Shown piece by piece: positions 1 to 6,935 of a DNA stretch of 18,129 nt. The stretch covers positions 1 through 18,129 of the forward strand of contig JAECRX010000238.1 in assembly GCA_016292335.1 (NCBI GenBank), in the 5' to 3' direction. The notes beneath the pieces are model-generated. The model worked only from the letters and a program-made list of their open reading frames with translations. It searched no databases and was not told where the DNA came from. The translations under genes and the position numbers were made by a program. This DNA is from Candidatus Sifarchaeum subterraneum. Its GTDB lineage: Archaea > Asgardarchaeota > Sifarchaeia > Sifarchaeales > Sifarchaeaceae. How positions within the stretch are numbered: position 1 is the stretch's first letter; every line of letters begins with the position of its first letter.

Positions 1-2
1 AA

Positions 3-1667
3 ATAGCTACTGGAGCTGTTATTCCCAGAGGTGCAAATGCAGTTGTAATGGTAGAATATACTGAAGTTGAAAAGGATAATATCATGATATATAAGCCAGT
101 GAGTGTTGGCCAAAATATATTTAGTGCAGGTGCAGATGTAGCTGCAGGTGAACTTATTTTAAGAGAAGGAGATCTCATAGATATTAGAAAAGTCGGTGTT
201 TTATCTGCAATTGGTGTATCAGAAGTTTTAGTCTATGAAAAACCTAAGGTTGCAATAATATCCACTGGAAACGAAATTTTAGAGGTCGGAAAGCCTTTAA
301 AGCAAGGTTATATTTATGATATTAATGCCCCCACACTTTTCAATGCGGTTAGGGAAGATGGCGGTGAGCCCAAGTATTTTGGAATTGTTGAGGATGATCC
401 AAATCTATTAACTGAAAAAATAAAAGAAGCTCTAGCAGAGAGTGATATAATATTATCTTCAGGGGGGACGAGTAAAGGTGCAGGAGATATCTCTTTAGAG
501 TCAGTGTCAAAATTGGGTAAACCAGGACTACTTTTTCATGGCATAAAAATGAAGCCAGGTAAACCCCTTGCCTGTTTTGTAATAAATGAAAAAATTGTTT
601 TTTGTCTTCCTGGGTATCCTACAAGTGCGTTGATGACATACAAAATATTTGTTTCCCCTCTTTTGAGAATGTTAGCTGGATATTCCTCACCCGTGCATAG
701 CCTCTTTGCAACATTAAGTATGGAGGTTAGAAATTCGGGAGGCAGAAATTATCTGTTGCCTGTGAGTTTAATCAAAAGAAAAAGCGGATTAATTGCTTAC
801 CCCATATTGAAAGGATCAGGCGCAATAACAACTTTAGATTTAGCAAGTGGATTTGTAAATATCCCTGGAGACATTCAATATCTTGATGAAGGAGAAAAGG
901 TCGAAATAAATCTTTTTCAAAAGGAAGTCGATTTTCCTGACATTGTTTTCATGGGTAGCAATTGTGTTGGCGTTGAATTGATCTATAAAATGATGCGAAA
1001 TCAATCTGATTTTAAAATGAAGATTTTCAACGTGGGATCAATGGCCGGGTTAAGAGCAATCAAAAGAAAAGATGCAGATCTAGCGGGGATGCATTTACTT
1101 GACAGTAAGACAGGAGAATATAATATATCCTTTATTAAGAAATACAAGCTAAAAGATGCCGTTTTGGTTAAGGGATATGAGAGAGAAATCGGGTTGATCG
1201 TAGAAAAAGGAAATCCGAAGAATATTACAAAAATTGAAGATTTTTTAGATAAGGATGTGACAATAATCAACAGAATTGAAGGTTCAGGCACTAGAATCCT
1301 TCTTGACGGAGTATTAGAAAAAATCGCAAAAGAGAGGAATATGTCTATCGAGGAAATAACATCTAAACTCAATGGATATTATACTGAAACTAGAACCCAT
1401 GGGGCTGTGGCAGCCGCAGTAAACATAGGGAGAGCAGATGTTGGATTAACCATTAGAACAGTAGCAGTTCAATATGATCTTGATTTCATTCCCATTCAAA
1501 ACGAAGAATACGATTTCCTTTTCTCTAAGGAAGCATTTGAAAGTGAAGCAGGAAAATTGATTGTTGAAATTTTAAGGTCGAAGGATCTTGAAAAGAAATT
1601 AAGTCGGAAATATCCAGGATTATACACAACCAAAAAAACAGGATTAACTATTAATTTCTATATCTAA
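3..1667 (+). CDS. moeA: MoeA-type molybdopterin molybdotransferase fused to a substrate-binding-like domain (5' partial)
   Basis: The frame is already open at the left edge, reading IATGAVIPRGANAVVMVEYT, which is the MoeA segment just before its domain III, so the N-terminus lies outside the window. The visible MoeA part has STGNEIL, the YDIN stretch, SSGGTSKGAGD, MKPGKP and LPGYPTSALM, ending near residue 285 counted from the ATG at 48. MoeA inserts molybdate or tungstate into molybdopterin in the cytosol. The last ~240 residues, from about VDFPDIVFMGS, resemble a periplasmic-binding/LysR-ligand-type domain, with GSMAGLRAI, a GSGTR motif and AAVNIGRADVGL. There is no signal peptide at the junction, so it is probably a cytosolic ligand- or oxyanion-sensing or delivery module. 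MoeA-PBP fusions are known in archaea. The family call is firm; the role of the C-terminal domain is inferred. Confidence 0.93.
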   Translation: MATGAVIPRGANAVVMVEYTEVEKDNIMIYKPVSVGQNIFSAGADVAAGELILREGDLIDIRKVGVLSAIGVSEVLVYEKPKVAIISTGNEILEVGKPLKQGYIYDINAPTLFNAVREDGGEPKYFGIVEDDPNLLTEKIKEALAESDIILSSGGTSKGAGDISLESVSKLGKPGLLFHGIKMKPGKPLACFVINEKIVFCLPGYPTSALMTYKIFVSPLLRMLAGYSSPVHSLFATLSMEVRNSGGRNYLLPVSLIKRKSGLIAYPILKGSGAITTLDLASGFVNIPGDIQYLDEGEKVEINLFQKEVDFPDIVFMGSNCVGVELIYKMMRNQSDFKMKIFNVGSMAGLRAIKRKDADLAGMHLLDSKTGEYNISFIKKYKLKDAVLVKGYEREIGLIVEKGNPKNITKIEDFLDKDVTIINRIEGSGTRILLDGVLEKIAKERNMSIEEITSKLNGYYTETRTHGAVAAAVNIGRADVGLTIRTVAVQYDLDFIPIQNEEYDFLFSKEAFESEAGKLIVEILRSKDLEKKLSRKYPGLYTTKKTGLTINFYI

Positions 1668-1719
1668 AATAATTGCAACCATCTAATTCATCAATACCTA
1701 CAAAAAAGGCTCCCCCATA

Positions 1720-1736
1720 GATTTTTTGTTTTTCTT
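1720..1736 (+). terminator. Possible T-rich terminator after moeA
   Basis: About 55 bases after the moeA stop the plus strand carries a run of six T, a G, five T, a C and two T. Archaeal RNA polymerase can terminate on such tracts without a hairpin. The tract overlaps the stop of the convergent Nudix gene, as expected for two converging units. This is a sequence-pattern call only. Confidence 0.35.
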
Positions 1737-2133
1737 AACAAAATGCGTCTTTTAAAATCTTATCATGGTCGAAAGCGAGCTTTTTTGGAATTTTTTTGAA
1801 GCTTTTAGCTTCTTTCGCATCAGTATTGGCCATTAACTCCCCACCAACTTCTTTAGCCAAGAACGCGATGCTGACGACATGTCCTCTGGGGTCTCTATCC
1901 GGATCGGAATATACCCCAATTAATTTTTCGATCTCAACGTCGAGGCCGGTTTCTTCCTTGGCTTCTCTAATGGCAGCATGTTCTACGGTTTCACCATACT
2001 CAACAAATCCACCAGGAATCGGCCAATAATCAATGAAGGGTGATTTTTTTCTTTTGATTAAGATGATGGAATTATCTTTTCTTTGGATCACAATATCAAC
2101 CGTTAGCAGCGGTGCTTGTCTTTTCACCGTCAT
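1735..2133 (-). CDS. Nudix hydrolase (ADP-ribose pyrophosphatase/MutT-like)
   Basis: A 132-residue protein of normal single-domain Nudix length. It has a perfect Nudix box at about residues 42-64: G, five residues, E48, seven residues, then REAKEETGL. It hydrolyses nucleoside diphosphates linked to another moiety using Mg2+. The WPIPGG lead-in and the SDPDRDPRGHVVS loop resemble archaeal ADP-ribose pyrophosphatase or NUDT-type enzymes, but the substrate cannot be fixed from sequence. I chose the ATG at 2133 because GAGGT lies just upstream and the family normally begins a few residues before the first beta strand. The frame is open further upstream, but that part is low-complexity Leu/Ser/Pro sequence antisense to a purine tract. 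The gene converges on moeA and lies downstream of the UEV gene on the same strand. Confidence 0.9.
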   Translation of the reverse strand: MTVKRQAPLLTVDIVIQRKDNSIILIKRKKSPFIDYWPIPGGFVEYGETVEHAAIREAKEETGLDVEIEKLIGVYSDPDRDPRGHVVSIAFLAKEVGGELMANTDAKEAKSFKKIPKKLAFDHDKILKDAFC

Positions 2134-2489
2134 ATACCTCAAATCAGTATTGTCAGAAAATAACTGAAAAACCAATAAAAATATATGGACTATCAGTGTG
2201 AGGGTGGGAGAAAAGGGAGCCAAATCGAGTGGTACGATTGAAAGGGAAAGGAGAAAAATCCGTAGAAGAGAGGGGGCAAGTGAAGGCAACAGGGAAAAAG
2301 AAAAGGAATGCCAGATAGTAGAGGCTCCTGAGCCAGCAACGAGGGGACTCCCGCCCTATTACCTTAGGTAATTACCAAACGAAAAATCTCTGATACACTC
2401 AATTCTGCCATACTTTTCTTAGAAAATCTGTATGCATCTATGTCTTGAGGTAAAATTTTCTCGTATACTATTCTTAAAAGAACTTCATT
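2134..2489. other. Spacer between UEV and Nudix genes: purine tract, palindrome and open extension
   Basis: No complete gene is supported here. From about 2195 to 2330 the plus strand is strikingly purine-rich. At 2358-2372 there is the near-perfect palindrome ATTACCTTAGGTAAT (seven-base arms around one T). GGCTC-CT-GAGCC forms a small hairpin just left of it, near 2323-2334. The segment 2364-2489 is open on the minus strand in the same frame as the UEV gene for 41 codons, starting directly after its TGA and ending at a TAA inside the palindrome. Confidence 0.55.
2174..2186 (-). promoter_or_regulatory. Possible TATA box for the Nudix gene
   Basis: Read on the minus strand this is an unbroken A/T block, ATATATTTTTATT, about 45 bases before the Nudix ATG. 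The spacing fits an archaeal TATA element with a leader of about 20 bases. No BRE was identified with confidence. Confidence 0.3.
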
Positions 2490-2852
2490 TCAACTGGGTC
2501 TTGGTGGATCTAAGTCTACTCTATTGAATATTCCTTTTATGTGGTTTACAACCTGGTATAAATGAATCTCGGGGTTCCAACCTTGTTCCAGTATTGGGAG
2601 TCGAATATGATTTGTGTTAGGATCAATATTAGGATGATCAACAGGTGTCGAAACTTTGCATATTGGTGGAGAACTTGGATAGTTTTCGGGGATATATATG
2701 TCAACTCCTATTTTGAATCCCGGAACTTTTTTAACAAATACATTTCCATGCCAATGAAATAAATTACCTTCAACTGGTTGAAATCCTCGTGCCCGATTAT
2801 ACATATATTGTGATTCGCGGACAATTATGAGCTCTGTTGTTATCTTAATCAT
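2490..2852 (-). CDS. UEV-like protein (ubiquitin E2 variant lacking the catalytic Cys)
   Basis: A 120-residue protein with the E2/UBC fold pattern in order: an N-terminal helix; NLFHWHGNVFV at 30-40; the strand DIYIPENYPSSPPICKV at 51-67; DHPNI at 72-76; HIRLPIL at 82-88; GWNP at 91-94; and a helix to about 109. The position after HPN where active E2s have Cys is Arg84. The following LPIL and the PPIC strand resemble the TSG101/Vps23 UEV, which also lacks Cys and ends in a Pro-rich stretch, here DLDPPRPS. The two C-terminal helices of canonical E2s are absent. UEVs bind ubiquitin or partner E2s rather than conjugating; that role here is inferred. The ATG at 2852 has GAGGAG directly against it, which is unusually tight, but no other ATG/GTG/TTG exists before the upstream TAA. 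No E1, E3, ubiquitin or ESCRT gene is visible nearby. The frame continues after the TGA. Confidence 0.82.
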   Translation of the reverse strand: MIKITTELIIVRESQYMYNRARGFQPVEGNLFHWHGNVFVKKVPGFKIGVDIYIPENYPSSPPICKVSTPVDHPNIDPNTNHIRLPILEQGWNPEIHLYQVVNHIKGIFNRVDLDPPRPS

Positions 2853-2921
2853 CTCCTCTATCGATATGACGTTTATCGTCCCCTGCGAGTCATCCGAAAA
2901 ACCATCTTAAGCTTCGGGCTC

Positions 2922-2955
2922 TCATAGATGGCTTGTCTCATGCACAAGAACGTAC
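2922..2955 (+). repeat. Dispersed intergenic repeat, copy A
   Basis: Begins TCATAGAT and contains TTGTCTCAT and CACAAGAAC. It matches copy B at 9528-9561 at 28 of 34 positions without gaps, and weaker similarity extends to both sides. It sits in the spacer upstream of the UEV gene. The function is unknown. Confidence 0.55.
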
Positions 2956-2977
2956 TGTGAATGGTGTATTCACAGTA
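2953..2977. repeat. Perfect 10-bp inverted repeat (hairpin or operator)
   Basis: TACTGTGAAT and ATTCACAGTA are exact inverted copies around the five-base centre GGTGT. The stem can be extended by GAA/TTC across a two-base bulge. It overlaps the end of repeat copy A and lies about 100 bases upstream of the UEV start on the opposite side of its spacer. It could be a dimeric-regulator operator for the UEV gene or an RNA hairpin. Confidence 0.6.
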
Positions 2978-3041
2978 TTCCGTTATTGCATGGTTCATTT
3001 TAATCATCAATTTGTTCTTCAATTATTGATTTTTAACTTCA

Positions 3042-3059
3042 TCTGGGAAATCTCCCAGA
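3042..3059. repeat. 7-bp hairpin with 4-base loop
   Basis: TCTGGGA and TCCCAGA are exact inverted copies around AATC. The hairpin lies in the roughly 450-base divergent spacer between the UEV gene and the DUF1616 gene. Apart from this, the hairpin at 2953-2977, repeat copy A and a GACTTTTAAAGTC palindrome at 3228-3240, I see no gene in this spacer. Confidence 0.5.
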
Positions 3060-3300
3060 ATACAAGGTAACTCATCATTTTTTTAACTTTCCCAATATGT
3101 CCTTTTTCAATTTCTCTCAGTAGAGAGGATTTTAGTTATTTTACTCTTTTCTGAATCAGTTACACAACAGCCAAAGAGTGCATTGCCAAATCAAAATTTA
3201 GAGAAATAAGAGATCAAATTACATAAAGACTTTTAAAGTCAAATATACTCTTTGAAAATTAGCTTACTTCAGCATCTCACTAACAGCGGGAAGATCTGAT

Positions 3301-3978
3301 ATGACTTTCAAATACAAAAAAAGATTCAAACCCGAAACTGTAGACAAACTGATTATCGAAACGATGGAGGATAAAAAAACTAATATAAGAAATGTAAAAG
3401 ATCTTGTTAAACATTTGCAGAGAAAGTATAACATCCCAAAGAAGACAACCCTTGAACGCGTAGAAGAACTGGAACTTAACGGCAAAATATCACTGCGCAG
3501 TGCAACCGCCGAACCTAAGGAACCGATCCCTGAAGATATTCTAGAATTCCTTCAAAGTCACTATGGACTTGAATTTTGGATCGTGTGCTTATTGACTCTT
3601 GTTACCATCCCTGCAGTATTATTTCTTCAAGATCCTCCTCTTGTTTACATAAGATGGGTGCTAGCCATTATTTTTGTCTTATTCATACCTGGGTATGCAC
3701 TGACTAGTGCATTGTTTCCTACCTCTGAAGAAATTGATGAAATTGAAAGAATTACCTTAAGTTTTGGTCTCAGCATTGCTGTTGCAGTCTTTACCGGATT
3801 AGCTTTGAACTTCACTTTTGGAATTCAACTTTTACCGTTGGTCGTAAGCCTTTCTGGTTTCACATTTGTAGTCATGCTCATTGTTTTATTGAGAAAAACA
3901 AATAAATTAGAGAAAATCCCAGAAGTCATACGTAAATTTTTATCAGGACGTAAACCTCCAGAGAGTAAGGAAAAATGA
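3301..3978 (+). CDS. DUF1616 membrane protein with N-terminal winged helix
   Basis: 225 residues in two parts. Residues about 10-66 look like a winged-helix DNA-binding segment, with VKDLVKHLQRKYNIPKKTTLERVEELELNGKI. Residues about 92-197 hold four predicted membrane helices, with the DUF1616 hallmark FIPGYALTSALFP at 128-140 followed by EIDEIERITLSFGLSIAV. The tail is basic and cytosolic. DUF1616 proteins are widespread in archaea and of unknown function. The winged helix suggests a membrane-tethered regulator, but the helix could equally mediate protein contacts. The ATG at 3301 has only a weak GGGA element 9-12 bases upstream. The gene converges on the thymidylate-synthase-like gene with a 49-base gap. 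Confidence 0.85.
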   Translation: MTFKYKKRFKPETVDKLIIETMEDKKTNIRNVKDLVKHLQRKYNIPKKTTLERVEELELNGKISLRSATAEPKEPIPEDILEFLQSHYGLEFWIVCLLTLVTIPAVLFLQDPPLVYIRWVLAIIFVLFIPGYALTSALFPTSEEIDEIERITLSFGLSIAVAVFTGLALNFTFGIQLLPLVVSLSGFTFVVMLIVLLRKTNKLEKIPEVIRKFLSGRKPPESKEK

Positions 3979-4027
3979 AATAAATTTACCTGTGAAGCCC
4001 CCGTTCAAATTTATCGATATTTGAAGA

Positions 4028-5329
4028 TCAAAATTTTGTTACCAATGGGAAAAGATACATAGCAATCGGTCCTGGGCGGATTTGGGTGCCTGCGACAACT
4101 TTCTCTTGAATTTTTCTGATTAAATACACCGCTTTCTCTATATCTTTGAAATCATATTCCCTAAATAAAGCTGCCGTGTAAGCTTTTCCAAATCGAGGCA
4201 AAATTTGAACTATTAAGGGATTCAGGGAAAAATCTTTTTTGAAGGGATTGTTGGGCGTTATAATAATTCTTCGGCTTTCAGGTTTTTTTTCAATTTTCTT
4301 TTTTACATGCGCTAGTTGATCTATTGATATCCATTCATCTTTGTTGTCAGGTTTTCCCTCAAACCTTCTCAAATTTTTCCCTAAATGATTCTTTCCGTTG
4401 ACCGTATCTTCAGCAAATCGTTTTAACGCTGTCGAGTTTTCGCCATCCGTTTCATCAAAATCTTCTAATCTGAAGATGACAAAAAGATGCTTCTTTTTTT
4501 CAGAAACTTTTGTTGAGTATTTTTCAAGCTTATGTTCCAACTCAGCCATGATAGAGTGGTAATGTGTGTTCCGAAGCAAAACGGGTCCAGGTATTGTGAA
4601 CTCATTGATTTTCTGGGCGGAGCTGGCTAGGCTTATCGAAAACTTGGTAGCTTTTTCAATGGTTTCAACCGCAGTATCGTAAACATGAGCAGAGCAAGAT
4701 ATTGAAGTCAATGTTCCTGCCGAATGTTTTGAACCGAAAAGGTCCATAGCTACGTCATGTTTCAAAAATATTTCGTTGATACCTACCAGATCTTCAGAGT
4801 GTGCTCTCCCCATGTCGTTCGATCGGATGAACACGATAATGTGGACTTTTTCGTTTTGATGGTCAGCGTAATACAAAACAATATTGATACAGGGGGGATT
4901 AGGACTGTATAAATCCTCTACAGGGTTCCAGAATTGACAGAAAGCGGAGGTTGCCCCATGTTTCAATTCTTCTAGGGCAAATCTTGACTGGTCGTGACCG
5001 AATCTCTTTCTCATGCACCAACCATAGGTGTAGGTATGAGTTCCTCTAGAATCGGAAATGTATTGTGGTATGTATTGCTCCATGACAACATCGGTAGAAA
5101 GCCCGATGTAGTTAGAAGGCAGTTTTTCTCCGCTTTCATAATCTGTTAGATGCACAGTGCTACAAAAGGTTTCTTTTGTAGATTGCCTTTTATCTTCAGT
5201 TATAACGGGAATTCCCCTTTTCAGGATTGTGTTAATATAAGTTCTCCATGCTAGGTTAATGTTTCTGGATCTGATCAGATATGGCCCGAAAAAATCCCGT
5301 GGCTCACTTTGACTAAAATCGCTCAGCAT
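4028..5329 (-). CDS. Thymidylate-synthase-like protein with a degenerate second synthase domain
   Basis: 433 residues from the ATG at 5329. A TTG at 5341 would add four residues but has no proper ribosome binding site. The first half (to about 235) is an archaeal ThyA-type fold: AWRTYINTILKRG at 27-39, HTYTYGW, the catalytic NPPC with Cys147, FIRSND with Arg169, VGIN with Asn185, and SCSAHVY with His215 and Tyr217. The dUMP phosphate-binding Arg pair that precedes WNP is replaced by Thr-Ser. The second half holds KKPESRRIIITPNNP at about 348-362, which matches that same region with the Arg pair intact, then a strand-rich segment with no Cys at the active-site position. This part may match the family Pfam calls DUF4346. 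Thymidylate synthase methylates dUMP with methylene-tetrahydrofolate (or the archaeal pterin). The gene follows the MtrA-MtrH fusion by 24 bases, suggesting a linked one-carbon role. The exact reaction is uncertain. Confidence 0.78.
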   Translation of the reverse strand: MLSDFSQSEPRDFFGPYLIRSRNINLAWRTYINTILKRGIPVITEDKRQSTKETFCSTVHLTDYESGEKLPSNYIGLSTDVVMEQYIPQYISDSRGTHTYTYGWCMRKRFGHDQSRFALEELKHGATSAFCQFWNPVEDLYSPNPPCINIVLYYADHQNEKVHIIVFIRSNDMGRAHSEDLVGINEIFLKHDVAMDLFGSKHSAGTLTSISCSAHVYDTAVETIEKATKFSISLASSAQKINEFTIPGPVLLRNTHYHSIMAELEHKLEKYSTKVSEKKKHLFVIFRLEDFDETDGENSTALKRFAEDTVNGKNHLGKNLRRFEGKPDNKDEWISIDQLAHVKKKIEKKPESRRIIITPNNPFKKDFSLNPLIVQILPRFGKAYTAALFREYDFKDIEKAVYLIRKIQEKVVAGTQIRPGPIAMYLFPLVTKF

Positions 5330-5353
5330 GATTAATAACAACTCAAAATGATC

Positions 5354-6871
5354 TTATTTGAAATCTGTCAAAATAAATGGGCTAGAAAATTTTGGAGCGA
5401 GCTCCAAAACATTGATTATTTCATTGCTGATGGCAAATTCAATGGCTGCTACCTGTCGAAAAATTTTTTCTGCCTCTTTGATGGGACCATAGAGGTTGAT
5501 GTCAATTCCATATAGCGTTGGAAGAATATATATACCGCTAAGATCAAGCGTTTTTATTAGTTCTACATTAAATTCTCTACTTTTTGGAAGCAAAGAACAC
5601 AAGTTGTGAATACCAATTGCTGCGGGAAAGCCAAATTTGTTTTTGAGCATCCACGTAGTGTGAAGAGATCCAATTCCTCCCTCAATTAACAAGGGGACAC
5701 CTGGATCTAAAATAGGATGACCAACCCAATTCTTATAATATCCCCATAGTTCTTCTGCTTTCTTAGCGCATCCCTCTAGAGAAATGTCATAAGGCAGTAG
5801 AATGGCGTAATCAACTCCTCCTAGATTTTTGAGTTCATTAAATTCTTTTTCACTTTTCTGAAAGATGCTATTATAGATAACTCGATCAGAAATACCAATA
5901 TCTTTTGCAAAAGCGATTCCTTTGATTCTCGTTTCCAAGTCAGGAGAGTCTATAATTATTGGTGAATCTGTTAAGTCGGCTACATAGGATACATAATTTT
6001 CCATGGCTTGTGGACATTCACCAACGATGTGAACCATGTCGGGAATGTTGTATATGTGTGATAGGTTATTTTGTTTTAAGATCAAGTCATCAACTTTCTT
6101 TTTATTAAACCTTCCTTCTTTGTGGTCATCGACAACTTTATCTCCTTTATAAAATATAGTCCCAGCAAGAACTGTGGGAAATTCACCTCTTTGACCTCCA
6201 ATTTTCACACCTGAGAGGTCATACACAATCAATTCATTATTTCTAAAGAAAAGTCGATTCAAAAACGAAAATCCCTTTGAAAATAATTCTTGGTGTTTTT
6301 CCTCAAATTTTTTTAACCCTTTTTTCCAGTCTAATTCAATTTTTGGCTTTGGTGGAAACAAAGGTTCTTCTTCAAATGGTTTTTCTTTCTTTATTTTCTT
6401 AATATTTGAAAGAATTATATCTAAGTCTGTCTGTTCCCTCAAATCAATCAAAGAAATAATTTGTTTCCTGAATCTCTCAACAAACTTTTTGGGGTTCTCA
6501 TTACCAAAATATTTGGGTAAAAGAATAGGAATAGTCCCTTGACTACCAATGATTTGGTTCTCATCATCTAACCCGTGGTTATATAAGGATACAAGAGTTT
6601 GTCCAGGTTCATGACCAGCAACTTTTTCTCCACATACTACAAGACTACGTATATTTGGATTTGAAACGATATTTTGGACAATTTTAGCGATTCCTTCATT
6701 CTCGATTTCAACAAACCCGGCAATAGCAATCTCAGATGAAAAATTTGAGATTAATTTCTGGGGGAGAGAATATGATCCACAGGTGGCTATTGCAATTGAT
6801 GCTTTTGGATTCCCAATAGTGTAATCTCCTGAAATTGGAGGCCATTTTTCCTTTTCAGTATTATTGTCCAT
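5354..6871 (-). CDS. MtrA-MtrH fusion: corrinoid protein joined to tetrahydropterin methyltransferase
   Basis: 505 residues. Residues about 10-160 match the soluble MtrA domain: WPPISGDYTIGNPKASIAIAT at the N-terminus, SNPNIRSLVVCGEKVAGHEPGQ at 70-91 with His87 at the position of the MtrA cobalt-ligating His, and IGSQGTIPI. The C-terminal membrane helix of methanogen MtrA is absent. A Lys/Glu-rich linker at about 160-205 leads to an MtrH domain at about 212-500, with SGVKIGGQRGEFPTVLAGTIF, IIIDSPDLETR, DRVIYNS, DPGVPLLIEGG and FPAAIGIHN. MtrH moves methyl groups between tetrahydromethanopterin (or folate) and the corrinoid of MtrA. A soluble fusion without the other Mtr subunits suggests non-energy-conserving methyl transfer. 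GGAGA lies seven bases before the ATG. The gene sits 64 bases after the aminopeptidase and 24 bases before the thymidylate-synthase-like gene. Confidence 0.92.
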   Translation of the reverse strand: MDNNTEKEKWPPISGDYTIGNPKASIAIATCGSYSLPQKLISNFSSEIAIAGFVEIENEGIAKIVQNIVSNPNIRSLVVCGEKVAGHEPGQTLVSLYNHGLDDENQIIGSQGTIPILLPKYFGNENPKKFVERFRKQIISLIDLREQTDLDIILSNIKKIKKEKPFEEEPLFPPKPKIELDWKKGLKKFEEKHQELFSKGFSFLNRLFFRNNELIVYDLSGVKIGGQRGEFPTVLAGTIFYKGDKVVDDHKEGRFNKKKVDDLILKQNNLSHIYNIPDMVHIVGECPQAMENYVSYVADLTDSPIIIDSPDLETRIKGIAFAKDIGISDRVIYNSIFQKSEKEFNELKNLGGVDYAILLPYDISLEGCAKKAEELWGYYKNWVGHPILDPGVPLLIEGGIGSLHTTWMLKNKFGFPAAIGIHNLCSLLPKSREFNVELIKTLDLSGIYILPTLYGIDINLYGPIKEAEKIFRQVAAIEFAISNEIINVLELAPKFSSPFILTDFK

Positions 6872-6935
6872 AAAATTGTCTCCATCACAATTTTTGGAAT
6901 GACATTTGAAATCTAAGATTCGCGGAGTTTTTTTA

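Noticed and set aside
1001..1372. 123-residue minus-strand frame inside moeA, and similar frames inside map, icd and the deacetylase gene
   Set aside because: These are antisense shadows of clearly coding genes with full family motifs.
2134..2289. 52-residue N-terminal extension of the Nudix protein
   Set aside because: Low-complexity hydrophobic sequence antisense to a purine tract; the internal ATG has a ribosome binding site and matches family length.
2490..2492. Selenocysteine at the UEV TGA
   Set aside because: The context RPS-TGA-NEV has no redox motif and the UEV family has no selenoproteins; no SECIS-like element was recognised.
2922..2977. Box C/D guide RNA in repeat copy A
   Set aside because: No RUGAUGA box C or properly placed CUGA box D could be found on either strand.
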